Positions 1 to 7,742 of a stretch of DNA of 11,369 nucleotides are shown here, in pieces. The notes under the pieces were generated by a model. It did not search any database and was not told where the DNA came from. It saw only the letters and a list, made by a program, of their open reading frames with translations. The DNA comes from CAYVZZ01 sp964456185 (GTDB lineage Bacteria; Pseudomonadota; Gammaproteobacteria; Pseudomonadales; Alcanivoracaceae): the NCBI GenBank assembly GCA_964456185.1, contig CAYVZZ010000069.1, positions 1 through 11,369 on the forward strand. Reading direction: 5' to 3'. The translations under genes were made by a program, and so were the position numbers. Position 1 is the first letter of the stretch, and the number at the start of each line of letters is the position of its first letter.

Positions 1-277
1 AATCGACCACACGGAAATAATTCACCGCGTTTACCTTGGCGGAGACATTATCCCGTGAGATGACATCTTGTGGTGGTACATCCAACACGATGACGCGCAG
101 GTCGACCTTGGACATTTGTTGGATGCCGGGGAAGACGAAAATCAGTCCGGGGCCTTTGGTGTTTTGGTATTTACCCAGCAGGAAAATAACCCCGCGTTCG
201 TATTCTTTCAGGATTTTGATTGAGCTGAACAAGAACAGCACAATCAGTGCGACGATGACGCCAATGGGAACCAACAT
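1..277 (-). CDS. Slipin / stomatin-like SPFH protein, N-terminal part (3' end outside window)
   Basis: Only the first 92 codons are present; the gene runs off the left edge. Residues 2-18 form one hydrophobic membrane segment ([17 protein letters not shown]), followed by the start of an SPFH/band 7 domain: [14 protein letters not shown], then [12 protein letters not shown] and [20 protein letters not shown], all typical of the bacterial slipin (YbbK/QmcA-type) branch. Members are inner-membrane scaffold proteins that oligomerise in lipid microdomains. The ATG lies 3 bases after the nfeD stop and its AGAGGA ribosome binding site sits in the last nfeD codons, so the two are co-transcribed and probably translationally coupled. 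In Pyrococcus the NfeD homologue 1510-N cleaves the C-terminal hydrophobic region of the slipin 1511, so this protein is a likely partner or substrate of its neighbour (inference). Whether that C-terminal segment exists here cannot be seen. Confidence 0.93.
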   Translation of the reverse strand, partial: MLVPIGVIVALIVLFLFSSIKILKEYERGVIFLLGKYQNTKGPGLIFVFPGIQQMSKVDLRVIVLDVPPQDVISRDNVSAKVNAVNYFRVVD

Positions 278-280
278 GGT

Positions 281-1642
281 TTATTCCTCTTTTAAGGTTT
301 TAGTGGGTTGAGTGTGTGAAATGTCATGGGGGTCAGCAACCGGATGGACAAAAAGCGACAAGCCATCGACCCGGTCGACCTGAACGGTGGCACCCTTTTC
401 GACCGGCTCGGTGGTGTGGGCTTTCCAGCGTTCGCCTTCGATTAATACATAGCCGGTTTTCTCGAAGGCCTGCATGGCGTGCACCACCTGTCCGACCATA
501 AAATCCAGCCCGCTGGCCACGGGGGTGCGGCGCATTTTCATTAAGAAATAGACCAGTAACGCCAAGCCCAAACTGGCGACCAATGCAAAGCTACCAATAT
601 AAACCAGCGGCAAGGTGAAGCCGGGAGCCGGGCTTTTGAATAGCATTAAAGAGCCAACCACAAAGGCGACGATGCCACCCAGCCCCAACACGCCGAAACT
701 GGGGGCAAAGGCCTCCCCCACCACCAGAGCGGCACCGAGCAGAATGAGGGCGAAACCTGCCCAGCTCACCGGCAACACGTTCAAGGCAAACAGCGCCAAT
801 ATCAACGCGATGCCACCCACGGTGCCGGGCAATACCGTGCCCGGATTAAGCCCTTCCAGGATTAGTCCGAAGATACCCATCATCAACAGCAAATAGGCCA
901 CGGTGGGGGTCGCCAAAAAGGATAAGGCTTGCTCTTTCCAGTTGAGTTGTAACGGCTGCAATTGAGCGCCTTGGCTGTGCAAGGTGACATCGCCTTGCGA
1001 TGTGGGCACGACTCTTCCGTCAATGGCGTTTAACAGGCCAGGCAAATCGGCGGCAAGTAAATCCACCACGCCTTTATCAAGCGCTTGTTGGGCGGTGATG
1101 CTGTCGCCATCGCGCACGGCTTTTTCTGCCCAGTCGGCGTTTCGACCGCGCAACTCGGCCAAGCCCTGGATATAGGCAATGGCATCATTGAGCACTTTTT
1201 TGCCTTCGGCCGTTTTCGGTTTGGCCGGTGTTTTGCTGCCACTTAGCCCGCTCAGTGAAACGGGCGTGGCCGCCCCCATATTGGTGCCCTTGGCCATGGC
1301 AGACAAGCCACACGCATAGAGAATATAGGTGCCCGCACTGGCGGCACGCGAACCGCCCGGCCCCACCCAGCAAACCACCGGAATGGGCGACTGAACGATG
1401 TCTTCAATAATATCGCGCATGGCACTGGAAAGGCCGCCCGGCGTGTCGAGCTGCAACACCACAAAGGGACGTTGGGATTTTTCGGCAGCCTGCAAGGTGC
1501 GGTGGATGTAGTTGGCGGTTGGCACGCCAATTGGGCCATCAATGGTGATCAGCCCTGGCTGGGAAGGATTAGACGTCGCTGCCAGAGCGGGTTGCAGCAG
1601 CACGCCACAACACACAAAAAAAAGCCAATACAATCGCCGCAC
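281..1642 (-). CDS. nfeD: NfeD family membrane-bound serine protease (ClpP-class)
   Basis: A 453-residue long-form NfeD protein. Residues 1-21 are a signal peptide (MRRLYWLFFV start, ALA|AT cleavage). Residues about 30-210 form a ClpP-like serine protease domain with the strand VVLQLDTPGG near 61-70 and the nucleophile motif ASAGTY (Ser102). The general-base lysine is probably Lys148 or Lys149, by analogy with the Ser97/Lys138 dyad of Pyrococcus 1510-N. Four to five membrane helices cover about 245-370, and residues 378-433 are the C-terminal NfeD OB-fold domain (GYVLIEGERWKA, GATVQVDRVDGLSL). The protease domain is expected on the periplasmic side. The start is GTG at 1642, supported by AAGGA six bases upstream and by the signal peptide that follows. 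It forms an operon with the slipin downstream, its presumed substrate. A run of eight T lies in the signal-peptide codons. Confidence 0.93.
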   Translation of the reverse strand: MRRLYWLFFVCCGVLLQPALAATSNPSQPGLITIDGPIGVPTANYIHRTLQAAEKSQRPFVVLQLDTPGGLSSAMRDIIEDIVQSPIPVVCWVGPGGSRAASAGTYILYACGLSAMAKGTNMGAATPVSLSGLSGSKTPAKPKTAEGKKVLNDAIAYIQGLAELRGRNADWAEKAVRDGDSITAQQALDKGVVDLLAADLPGLLNAIDGRVVPTSQGDVTLHSQGAQLQPLQLNWKEQALSFLATPTVAYLLLMMGIFGLILEGLNPGTVLPGTVGGIALILALFALNVLPVSWAGFALILLGAALVVGEAFAPSFGVLGLGGIVAFVVGSLMLFKSPAPGFTLPLVYIGSFALVASLGLALLVYFLMKMRRTPVASGLDFMVGQVVHAMQAFEKTGYVLIEGERWKAHTTEPVEKGATVQVDRVDGLSLFVHPVADPHDISHTQPTKTLKEE

Positions 1643-1676
1643 AAGTCATCCTTAATATTGTTTCTACTGTGTGCCG

Positions 1677-1705
1677 ATATGACCAGAGCTGGTCAGAAGT
1701 TGCAA
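1677..1705 (-). promoter_or_regulatory. Candidate nfeD-slipin promoter with internal palindrome
   Basis: In the 147-base thrC-nfeD spacer, reading the minus strand, TTGCAA (1700-1705) is followed after 17 bases by TCATAT (1677-1682). The -35 is fair and the -10 poor. The palindrome GACCAGAGCTGGTC (1681-1694: 6-base arms, 2-base centre) covers most of the spacer between the boxes, where a repressor could bind. A promoter is expected here because a terminator separates thrC from nfeD, but these exact boxes are tentative. Confidence 0.3.
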
Positions 1706-1708
1706 GCT

Positions 1709-1753
1709 AAAAAGTCGGCGTGGTGCATTAATATTGCGACACCACGCCGGCTT
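1709..1753 (-). terminator. Rho-independent terminator after thrC
   Basis: Inverted repeat with 14-base arms at 1712-1725 and 1740-1753 and a 14-base loop. On the minus strand the arms are AAGCCGGCGTGGTG and CACCACGCCGACTT with a single C/A mismatch, followed by a T run (complement of 1709-1713). It lies about 37 bases after the thrC stop and closes the hom-thrC unit. Read on the plus strand the mismatch becomes a U-G wobble and TTTT follows, so it could also stop plus-strand transcription. A second short hairpin with a GCAA loop lies at 1761-1774, between the stop and the main stem. Confidence 0.8.
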
Positions 1754-1789
1754 TTGTTCGGCCGGTTGCCCGGCTCTTGCTAGATAGAC

Positions 1790-2869
1790 TTACAGATACT
1801 TGGTAATGGCGTCTTTCACCGAACCCAACTCGGCGTCGATGGTTGTCAAACGCGAGTCTTTGCATTGGTCGATGGCGGTATCCGGGTCTTTCAGGCCGTT
1901 ACCTGTTAGCGTACAAACAATGGTAGAACCTTCCGGAATCTTACCGGCTTTGATATCACGCATGGCACCGCCGATGGAAGCTGCCGAAGCTGGCTCACAG
2001 AAGACGCCTTCTTTATCGGCCAACAGCTTTTGCGCCGCCAGAATCTCTTCATCGGTCAGCTCGTCGAACCAGCCGTTAGAGGTTTTCTGGGCGTTCCAGG
2101 CTTTATCCCAGGATTGCGGGTTACCAATGCGAATCGCTGTAGCAACAGTTTCCGGGTCTTTCACCGGCCCACCACGCAGGAAGGGAGCCGAGCCAGACGC
2201 CTGATAGCCCAGCATGGTCGGCGTGCGGCCAACGACACCGGCTTTAGCGTATTCACTGTAGCCCATCCAGTGTGCCGAAATGTTACCTGCATTACCCACC
2301 GGCAAAGCATGGTAGTCGGGCGCACGACCCAGCTCTTCAACGATTTCAAAGGCAGCGGACTTCTGGCCCTGCAGACGATAAGGGTTAATCGAGTTAACGA
2401 TGGTGACAGGCGCTTCTTCAGCGACTTGCTTCACCAGCTCCATGCCGTCGTCGAAGTTGCCACGAATTTGCATAATCACCGCGCCATACATCATTGCTTG
2501 CGCCAGCTTGCCCATGGCGATTTTGCCTTCGGGGATCAGCACAAAAGCGGTAATGCCGGCACGCGCTGCATAGGCGGCAGCCGAGGCTGAGGTGTTGCCT
2601 GTTGAGGCACAAATTACCGCATTGCTGCCTTCTTCCACCGCCTTGGTAACGGCCATGGTCATGCCGCGGTCTTTGAAAGAGCCGGTGGGGTTCAGACCTT
2701 CGTATTTTACGTAGATTTCCACGTCTTTTTGCAGCAGCTGCGGAATATGCTTGAGGCGAATCAACGGGGTATTTCCCTCACCCAGGCTGATGACGGGGGT
2801 GTCATCACTGACGGGCAGGAAATCACGGTAACGGTCGATTAGGCCGGTGTAACGATTACGAAATGACAT
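1790..2869 (-). CDS. thrC: Threonine synthase (short, ~360-residue class)
   Basis: 359 residues. It converts O-phospho-L-homoserine to L-threonine and phosphate using pyridoxal phosphate, the last step of threonine synthesis, in the cytoplasm. Fold-type II PLP enzyme features are clear: [11 protein letters not shown] (29-39), the cofactor lysine in GSFKDRGM (Lys66), the phosphate-binding [13 protein letters not shown] (88-100), and [11 protein letters not shown] near the C-terminus. The length matches the Bacillus-type enzyme rather than the longer E. coli (about 428) or Pseudomonas (about 469) type. The start ATG at 2869 has GGAG six bases upstream, and the gene follows hom by 39 bases, so both probably share one transcript that ends at the hairpin at 1709-1753. 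The homoserine kinase needed between the two steps is not in the window. Confidence 0.97.
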   Translation of the reverse strand: MSFRNRYTGLIDRYRDFLPVSDDTPVISLGEGNTPLIRLKHIPQLLQKDVEIYVKYEGLNPTGSFKDRGMTMAVTKAVEEGSNAVICASTGNTSASAAAYAARAGITAFVLIPEGKIAMGKLAQAMMYGAVIMQIRGNFDDGMELVKQVAEEAPVTIVNSINPYRLQGQKSAAFEIVEELGRAPDYHALPVGNAGNISAHWMGYSEYAKAGVVGRTPTMLGYQASGSAPFLRGGPVKDPETVATAIRIGNPQSWDKAWNAQKTSNGWFDELTDEEILAAQKLLADKEGVFCEPASAASIGGAMRDIKAGKIPEGSTIVCTLTGNGLKDPDTAIDQCKDSRLTTIDAELGSVKDAITKYL

Positions 2870-2908
2870 GGAAAGCTCCGCTTGTACTTAATCTATTAGG
2901 TGCGTCGT

Positions 2909-4213
2909 TTAGGCATCCAGCGCTTCGACGCGAATGCGCATTATATCGCCTGTGACGGCAGGAAGTGCAGCTATTTTATCCAAGGCTTCGTTCATCACGC
3001 CCTCACGCACCTCATGCAACATCATAACAATGGCGGTGACGCCCTTGTCGTTGGCTTCCTGCTGCTCCAACGCCTCGATGCTGATTTCACCCTCGCTGAG
3101 AATGCGGGTGATATCGGCCAGCACGCCCGGCTCGTCGAGCACGCACAGACGCAGATACACCGGACAGCTAACTTCTTCGATAGGCAATACCGGTGTTTCT
3201 GACAACTGGTCGGTCTGGAAGCCAAGATACGGCACGCGCTCGTCGTAATCGACGGTAAGCGCACGTCCCAGCTCAATAATATCAGCCACCACGGCACTGC
3301 CGGTGGGCAAGCCACCAGCACCGGCGCCATAAAAGAGTGTCGGCCCAACGGCATCACCATTAACCACCACGGCATTCATCACGCCGTTTACATTCGACAA
3401 GAGCACTTCTTTGGGAATCAAAGTGGGATGAACACGCAGCTCAATACCATCACCTGTGTCTTTGGCAATGCCCAGGTGTTTGACTTTATAGCCAAAACGG
3501 TCGGCACTGCGCACGTCTTCCGGACGAATTTGCGTAATGCCTTCCAAGTAGACTTTGGAATATTGCAACGGAATACCAAAGGCGATGGACGCCAAAATAG
3601 TCAGCTTGTGAGCGGCATCAATGCCTTCCACATCGAAAGTCGGGTCGGCTTCGGCATAGCCCAAGGCTTGAGCTTCTTTGAGCACGTCATCGAACTCGCG
3701 ACCGGCCTGCTCCATCTCGGTGAGGATATAGTTGCCGGTGCCGTTAATAATGCCGGCCACCCAATTAATGTGGTTGGCAGCTAGGCCTTCGCCCAGCGCT
3801 TTGAGAATGGGAATGCCACCCGCTACGGCGGCCTCGAAGGTGACGTCGACCCCTTTATTATGTGCCGCTTGGAAAATTTCGTTGCCGTGTTCTGCAATCA
3901 GCGCTTTGTTGGCTGTCACAATATGTTTGCCGTTTTCAATCGCAGTAAGCACTAACTGGCGCGCCACATCGGTGCCGCCGATGAGCTCGACAAGAATATC
4001 GATATCGGGGTCTTGAGCCAGTTCCATGACATCGGCCGAAACACGCACACCCAGCTGTTCCAAATCGGGCGCGCCACGGCGTGCCACGACATGGCTGACT
4101 TCGATAGAACGACCGACACGACGAGTAATTTCGGCAGCATTGCGCTGTAAGACTTCAAGAGTGCCGCGTCCAACAACACCCAGACCGGCAATGCCCACTT
4201 TTACGGGTTTCAC
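2909..4213 (-). CDS. hom: Homoserine dehydrogenase, monofunctional, with ACT domain
   Basis: 434 residues. It reduces L-aspartate 4-semialdehyde to L-homoserine with NAD(P)H, at the branch to threonine and methionine. The N-terminal Rossmann fold shows GIAGLGVVGRG (7-17), then VELIGG (75-80) and TANKALIAEHG (100-110). The catalytic domain carries NGTGNYIL (157-164) and LGYAEADPTFDVEGIDAAHK, whose Asp199 and Lys203 correspond to the catalytic pair described for the yeast enzyme. Residues about 350-430 form an ACT domain (LRLCVLDEPGVLADITRIL), which in this family binds threonine for feedback inhibition. There is no fused aspartokinase, unlike E. coli ThrA. The start is GTG at 4213 with AAAAGGA seven bases upstream; no in-frame ATG fits better. 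It lies 79 bases after xerD and 39 before thrC. Confidence 0.97.
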   Translation of the reverse strand: MKPVKVGIAGLGVVGRGTLEVLQRNAAEITRRVGRSIEVSHVVARRGAPDLEQLGVRVSADVMELAQDPDIDILVELIGGTDVARQLVLTAIENGKHIVTANKALIAEHGNEIFQAAHNKGVDVTFEAAVAGGIPILKALGEGLAANHINWVAGIINGTGNYILTEMEQAGREFDDVLKEAQALGYAEADPTFDVEGIDAAHKLTILASIAFGIPLQYSKVYLEGITQIRPEDVRSADRFGYKVKHLGIAKDTGDGIELRVHPTLIPKEVLLSNVNGVMNAVVVNGDAVGPTLFYGAGAGGLPTGSAVVADIIELGRALTVDYDERVPYLGFQTDQLSETPVLPIEEVSCPVYLRLCVLDEPGVLADITRILSEGEISIEALEQQEANDKGVTAIVMMLHEVREGVMNEALDKIAALPAVTGDIMRIRVEALDA

Positions 4214-4248
4214 AACGGTTTCCTTTTCTACGGCGGGGAAAGGCCGAT

Positions 4249-4277
4249 ACCTTACTGGCAGGCGGCTTGGCAGTCAA
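4249..4277 (-). promoter_or_regulatory. Candidate hom-thrC promoter
   Basis: Between the xerD stop and the hom GTG, the minus strand shows TTGACT (4272-4277, 5 of 6 consensus bases), a 17-base spacer, then TAAGGT (4249-4254, 3 of 6). Transcription would start near 4242, leaving a leader of about 28 bases. That leader is too short for a threonine attenuator, and no leader peptide is seen. The -35 box and spacing are good but the -10 is weak. Confidence 0.38.
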
Positions 4278-4292
4278 TGCGCGAGGCGCGTC

Positions 4293-5225
4293 TCAGGCAC
4301 GCGGATGATGTTGTTCGTGCAATTTGGACAAGCGCTCCTGTGCCACATGCGTATAAATCTGCGTGGTCGACAGGTCACTGTGGCCTAGTAACAGCTGCAC
4401 GACACGCAAATCAGCACCATGATTAAGCAGATGCGACGCAAAGGCATGACGCAGGGTATGGGGCGATAACGGCTTTTGAATGCCAGCCGCTTTAGCAACG
4501 GCTTTCAGGCGATACCAGAAGGTTTGCCGTGTCATTTGCTTGCCACGCTTGCTGGGGAAAACCACATCACTGCCTGCCGCCACCAACAAAGGGCGTGCCT
4601 GTTTAAGATAGCGTTGTAGCCAATCAAGCGCCGATTCCCCCAAGGGCACCAGTCTTTCTTTATTGCCCTTGCCTACCAAGCGCACCAACCCACGATTGAA
4701 GTTAATCTGCGGCAAGGTCAAAGCAACCAGCTCGGAGACGCGCAGCCCGGCAGCATACAACACCTCCAACATGGCTCGGTCACGCAGGCCAATGGTGGTG
4801 TCCGTATCCGGCGCGGCCAGTAGCGCCTCAACATCGGCCTCACTTAGTATTTTAGGAATTGATAAACCTTGGCGCGGGCGCATCACGTCTTGCGTCGGGT
4901 TGTCCATTATCAACCCTTCACGTTTTGCCCAGCTATAAAATCCTTTCAGGGCCGACAGATAACGCGCCGAGGTGCGCGAGCTTAGCCCCCGCTCGTATAA
5001 GCTGGCCATAAAGCCCAGCACATCACTACGGCTGGCTGCATCGACCTTTACCTTTTGCGACGCCAGCCAGCGCAAGTAAATCGTCAGATCCGTGCGATAA
5101 TCCGCGATACTGACATCACTCAAGCCTTTTTCCATCCACAGCGCGTTGAGCCAGCGCTCTAGCATGGCTTCATCTTCGGGTCTAACGACTTGTTTTGCCA
5201 TCGCAGGGGCTTTTGTTGCCATCAT
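4293..5225 (-). CDS. xerD: Tyrosine recombinase XerD
   Basis: 310 residues. With XerC it acts at the dif site to resolve chromosome dimers at the division septum under FtsK control. The N-terminal SAM-like DNA-binding domain spans about 15-105 (LERWLNALWMEKGLSDVSIADYR region). The catalytic domain follows, with all expected residues: Arg162 in AAGLRVSEL, Lys186 in VGKGNKER, His256 and Arg259 in SPHTLRHAFA, His282 in LLGHSDLSTTQ, and the nucleophile Tyr291 in IYTHV. XerD is chosen over XerC because of the closeness to E. coli XerD and the neighbouring hom-thrC, a known xerD context. Two adjacent ATGs (5225 and 5222) and a third at residue 9 are possible starts; only the first pair has even a weak AGGC upstream, so the true protein may be up to 8 residues shorter. 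Confidence 0.95.
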   Translation of the reverse strand: MMATKAPAMAKQVVRPEDEAMLERWLNALWMEKGLSDVSIADYRTDLTIYLRWLASQKVKVDAASRSDVLGFMASLYERGLSSRTSARYLSALKGFYSWAKREGLIMDNPTQDVMRPRQGLSIPKILSEADVEALLAAPDTDTTIGLRDRAMLEVLYAAGLRVSELVALTLPQINFNRGLVRLVGKGNKERLVPLGESALDWLQRYLKQARPLLVAAGSDVVFPSKRGKQMTRQTFWYRLKAVAKAAGIQKPLSPHTLRHAFASHLLNHGADLRVVQLLLGHSDLSTTQIYTHVAQERLSKLHEQHHPRA

Positions 5226-5371
5226 TAAGCGCCTATAATTCGCATATTATGTAAGTCGAGTACAACTCTCGTTCACCATCATCACAACCAAAAAGTAGCG
5301 CTGTCACAAACAGCCTCACATAATAATAATGATCGAAGGCTCTCACCTTTGACATCGAGTTTACCATTCGA
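5226..5371. promoter_or_regulatory. Divergent xerD / diguanylate cyclase intergenic region
   Basis: This 146-base AT-richer spacer separates two divergent genes, so it should hold both promoters. For the plus-strand gene, CTGTCA (5301-5306) and AATAAT (5325-5330) with an 18-base spacer is a reasonable sigma70 candidate, inside a TAATAATAAT stretch. For xerD, TGAACG (5270-5275) and CATAAT (5246-5251) at 18 bases is a weaker minus-strand candidate. A perfect TATAAT at 5234-5239 (plus) lacks a good -35. No convincing operator or RNA gene is seen. Confidence 0.35.
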
Positions 5372-6490
5372 ATGAATCAGCTACTTTACAAGATACTCCA
5401 CCACACGGGTGAGCAAATCAATCACAGCGAAGCGCATCGTGCTGTATTTATCTGCGGCATGGCGATTCCAGTGTATTTGTTCGTCTGTGGCTGGTGCCTG
5501 GTGACTTGGTGGTGGGGCTATCACCCCGGCATTAGCGTTCAGCAGCTTACTTTGATGGCAGCCTGGGGCGCATTCGTCACGTTGGGGTATGGCTTATTAG
5601 CCGGTTCATTTTACTGGCTGCTTCGCCACAAGCGCGAAACTTTTGCTATCTCGCCCATTCTCTATTACTACGCCATTACGACGATTATCACCTGTTATCT
5701 GGTGGGTCCCATCAACATTATTACCGGCGTTGTTTTCATGAATGCCACCCTTATCGGCATGCTGCTTTTTCCGCCCAGGCGTTTAATACCGGTCATCGTT
5801 ATTTGCATCACCGGTGGCATCATCGCCACTATTTTAGCGGGACAACCGGATGTTATCCGCCCCTTACTGGGACACCCGCATAATCACTACATGCGTTTGG
5901 TATCGATTTTTGGTGCCGTGGGCTACATCGTTTATGAAACGCTCATTATGGCCAGCTTAGTGACCAGCTGGCGTACGCGGGAGTCAGGGGTGAAGGCACT
6001 CTCGGTCACCGATCCGCTAACCCGCGTTGCCAACCGCCGTCATATATTTGATTTACTAGAGAAGGAATTTGCCGATCGACGTCAGGGGAACCAACACCTT
6101 GGCCTGATTATGGTCGATATCGACCACTTCAAACGCATTAACGATGCTTACGGACACCAAAACGGCGACATCGCATTGCATGCGACCGCGGACGCATTAC
6201 GCAGCTGTTTACGGCACTTGGACCACATCGGGCGTTATGGCGGTGAGGAATTTCTGATTTTATTGCCGGATACCTCGTTAAACGAGGCCATGCAGGTGGC
6301 CGAACGTTGTCGCAAGGCCATCGCCGAGCTGCAACTTCCCGACAAGCTGCCTATCTCGCTAACTGCCAGCCTGGGCGTTACCAGCCAGCGAAAGAATTCG
6401 GTTAACGACATGGAAGACATCATACAGCTGGCCGACGAGGCCATGTATGAAGCCAAAAAACAAGGCAGGAACCGCGTAGTAGCGGCTTAA
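5372..6490 (+). CDS. Membrane-bound diguanylate cyclase (6 TM helices + GGDEF domain)
   Basis: 372 residues. Residues about 22-198 contain six hydrophobic helices (roughly 22-48, 62-84, 92-110, 112-132, 136-156 and 175-198) with short loops, followed by a linker and a GGDEF domain from about 209. The domain looks active: LSVTDPLTRVANRR at the start, metal-binding Asp249 in MVDIDHFKRIND, and the GGEEF signature at 290-294. An RxxD motif (Arg281 to Asp284) lies exactly five residues before GGEEF, the product-binding inhibitory site, so c-di-GMP feedback is expected. The enzyme should make c-di-GMP from two GTP at the inner membrane. I do not recognise the membrane domain; it is presumably the sensor, with unknown signal. 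No EAL, PAS or HAMP domain is present. The ATG at 5372 has no clear Shine-Dalgarno, hinting at low expression. It is the only plus-strand gene here. Confidence 0.92.
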   Translation: MNQLLYKILHHTGEQINHSEAHRAVFICGMAIPVYLFVCGWCLVTWWWGYHPGISVQQLTLMAAWGAFVTLGYGLLAGSFYWLLRHKRETFAISPILYYYAITTIITCYLVGPINIITGVVFMNATLIGMLLFPPRRLIPVIVICITGGIIATILAGQPDVIRPLLGHPHNHYMRLVSIFGAVGYIVYETLIMASLVTSWRTRESGVKALSVTDPLTRVANRRHIFDLLEKEFADRRQGNQHLGLIMVDIDHFKRINDAYGHQNGDIALHATADALRSCLRHLDHIGRYGGEEFLILLPDTSLNEAMQVAERCRKAIAELQLPDKLPISLTASLGVTSQRKNSVNDMEDIIQLADEAMYEAKKQGRNRVVAA

Positions 6491-6509
6491 AGGCTTTTCT
6501 CATAGACGC

Positions 6510-6539
6510 AAAAAGGCAGCCCTTTCGGACTGCCTTTTT
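6510..6539. terminator. Bidirectional Rho-independent terminator between the cyclase gene and rplS
   Basis: Arms at 6510-6522 and 6527-6539 with a 4-base loop and A/T tracts on both sides. Read on the minus strand (the rplS direction) the stem is fully paired through a G-U wobble and closes on a GAAA tetraloop, then runs into TTTTT. Read on the plus strand the same position is a C/A mismatch, so the structure appears tuned for the ribosomal operon while still serving the convergent cyclase gene, whose stop is 20 bases away. Confidence 0.88.
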
Positions 6540-6561
6540 GTTTAGCCAATAATCGAGAAGA

Positions 6562-6921
6562 TTACTTGCCGATTTTCTCTTTAATACGTGCCGACTTACC
6601 AGAACGCTCACGCAGATAAAACAGCTTGGCGCGTGCCACATCACCACGACGCTTCACTGTGATGCTGTCGATTAGCGGGCTGTGGGTTTGGAATACACGC
6701 TCAACGCCAACGCCGTGAGAGACTTTACGCACGGTGAAAGCGGAGTTGATGCCGCGATTTTTCTTGGCGATGACAACGCCTTGGAAAGACTGCAAACGCT
6801 CACGATTGCCTTCTTTTACCTTAACCTGGACGTCGACGGTGTCACCAGCGCCAAATTCCGGAATGTCGCTCTTCAGTTGAGCTTGTTCAACGTCCTGCAC
6901 TAGTAGTGTTTTGCCGCTCAT
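6562..6921 (-). CDS. rplS: 50S ribosomal protein L19
   Basis: 119 residues, close to the usual length of about 115. L19 sits at the 30S-50S interface and contributes to an intersubunit bridge. Family signatures are clear: [41 protein letters not shown], then the basic C-terminus [19 protein letters not shown]. It is the last gene of rpsP-rimM-trmD-rplS, starting 20 bases after trmD. It has an AGGAG nine bases before the ATG, clearly better than those of rimM and trmD, as suits a protein needed in large amounts. A strong terminator follows at 6510-6539. Confidence 0.98.
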   Translation of the reverse strand: MSGKTLLVQDVEQAQLKSDIPEFGAGDTVDVQVKVKEGNRERLQSFQGVVIAKKNRGINSAFTVRKVSHGVGVERVFQTHSPLIDSITVKRRGDVARAKLFYLRERSGKSARIKEKIGK

Positions 6922-6941
6922 GACGACCTGCTCCTATTGTG

Positions 6942-7721
6942 TTAACTGTCTTTCTCGTGCTGTTGGCGAATAAACTCGGCCAACAACGCCTCTTCTTCAT
7001 CATCGAGCCCGATTAGCTCGCGTCGTTTTTTCAGCAGGTCTGGCCGGTATAACCAAGTCCGCCCCAGCGACTGCTGTTTGCGCCAGCGCGCAATTCTATC
7101 ATGGTGCCCGCTCAATAACACGGGGGGCACCGCAAGTTGTTTTTCGTTGCCGTCAATTTCTTCGGGACGCGTATAGTGTGGATGATCCAGCAACCATGTC
7201 ATCTCGCCACTAAATGAATCTTGTTGGGCGGATGCTTCGTGTCCCAGCACGCCGGGCAAACAGCGCGCAACGGCATCAATTAAAACCAAAGCTGGCAATT
7301 CGCCTCCGCTGAGGATGTAATCACCAATCGAGCAACACTCGTCGATGTGATGCTCAAGTAACCGCTCGTCGATGCCTTCATAACGACCGGCCACCAAAAT
7401 TAACTCGTCTTGTTGGGCAAAGCGCGCCACACCCTGTTGGTCTAACGTTCTGCCCTGTGGCGATAAATACACCACCTTGGCTTTGGGTAATGCCGCCTTG
7501 GCTTGCTCGATGGCACCAGCCAACGGCTCGACTTTCATCACCATACCGGGGCCGCCGCCGAAGGGTCGATCATCGACCGTGCGGTGGCGATCCTGCGTAA
7601 AGTCTCGCGGATTCACCGCATCGACCGTTAAAATACCTTCTCGAGTGGCACGTCCGGTCACACCATACTCGGTGACGGCATCTAGCATATCGGGAAATAA
7701 TGAAACTAAGGTGATATGCAT
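6942..7721 (-). CDS. trmD: tRNA (guanine37-N1)-methyltransferase
   Basis: 259 residues from the chosen ATG. It methylates N1 of G37 next to the anticodon of tRNAs for Leu, Pro and Arg with S-adenosylmethionine, preventing +1 frameshifts. It is a SPOUT trefoil-knot enzyme that works as a dimer. Motifs seen: ISLFP-like VSLFPDML at the start, [31 protein letters not shown] (within 37-60), LSPQGR (86-91), GRYEGIDER (112-120), [11 protein letters not shown] (131-141) and [10 protein letters not shown], where Asp168 matches the catalytic Asp169 of E. coli. The frame stays open to a GTG at 7730, but the ATG at 7721 gives the usual N-terminus. Neither has a clear Shine-Dalgarno. A short insertion before VPPVLLSG lengthens that loop relative to E. 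coli. Confidence 0.97.
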   Translation of the reverse strand: MHITLVSLFPDMLDAVTEYGVTGRATREGILTVDAVNPRDFTQDRHRTVDDRPFGGGPGMVMKVEPLAGAIEQAKAALPKAKVVYLSPQGRTLDQQGVARFAQQDELILVAGRYEGIDERLLEHHIDECCSIGDYILSGGELPALVLIDAVARCLPGVLGHEASAQQDSFSGEMTWLLDHPHYTRPEEIDGNEKQLAVPPVLLSGHHDRIARWRKQQSLGRTWLYRPDLLKKRRELIGLDDEEEALLAEFIRQQHEKDS

Positions 7722-7742
7722 AATGGCCACTGTGTCGACTTG

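Noticed and set aside
36..311. 91-codon plus-strand open frame opposite the slipin start
   Set aside because: The minus strand encodes an obvious SPFH protein in the same place, with operon spacing and a ribosome binding site.
2030..2590. 186-codon plus-strand open frame opposite thrC
   Set aside because: It lies wholly inside thrC on the other strand, has no recognisable domain or ribosome binding site, and thrC is unmistakable.
5349..5377. Perfect TTGACA just before the cyclase gene
   Set aside because: The matching -10 would fall on the start codon itself (ATGAAT), leaving no leader; the next in-frame Met is residue 30, inside the first membrane helix.
7722..7730. GTG start for trmD three codons upstream of the ATG
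   Set aside because: The ATG gives the usual TrmD N-terminus and the GTG has no ribosome binding site.
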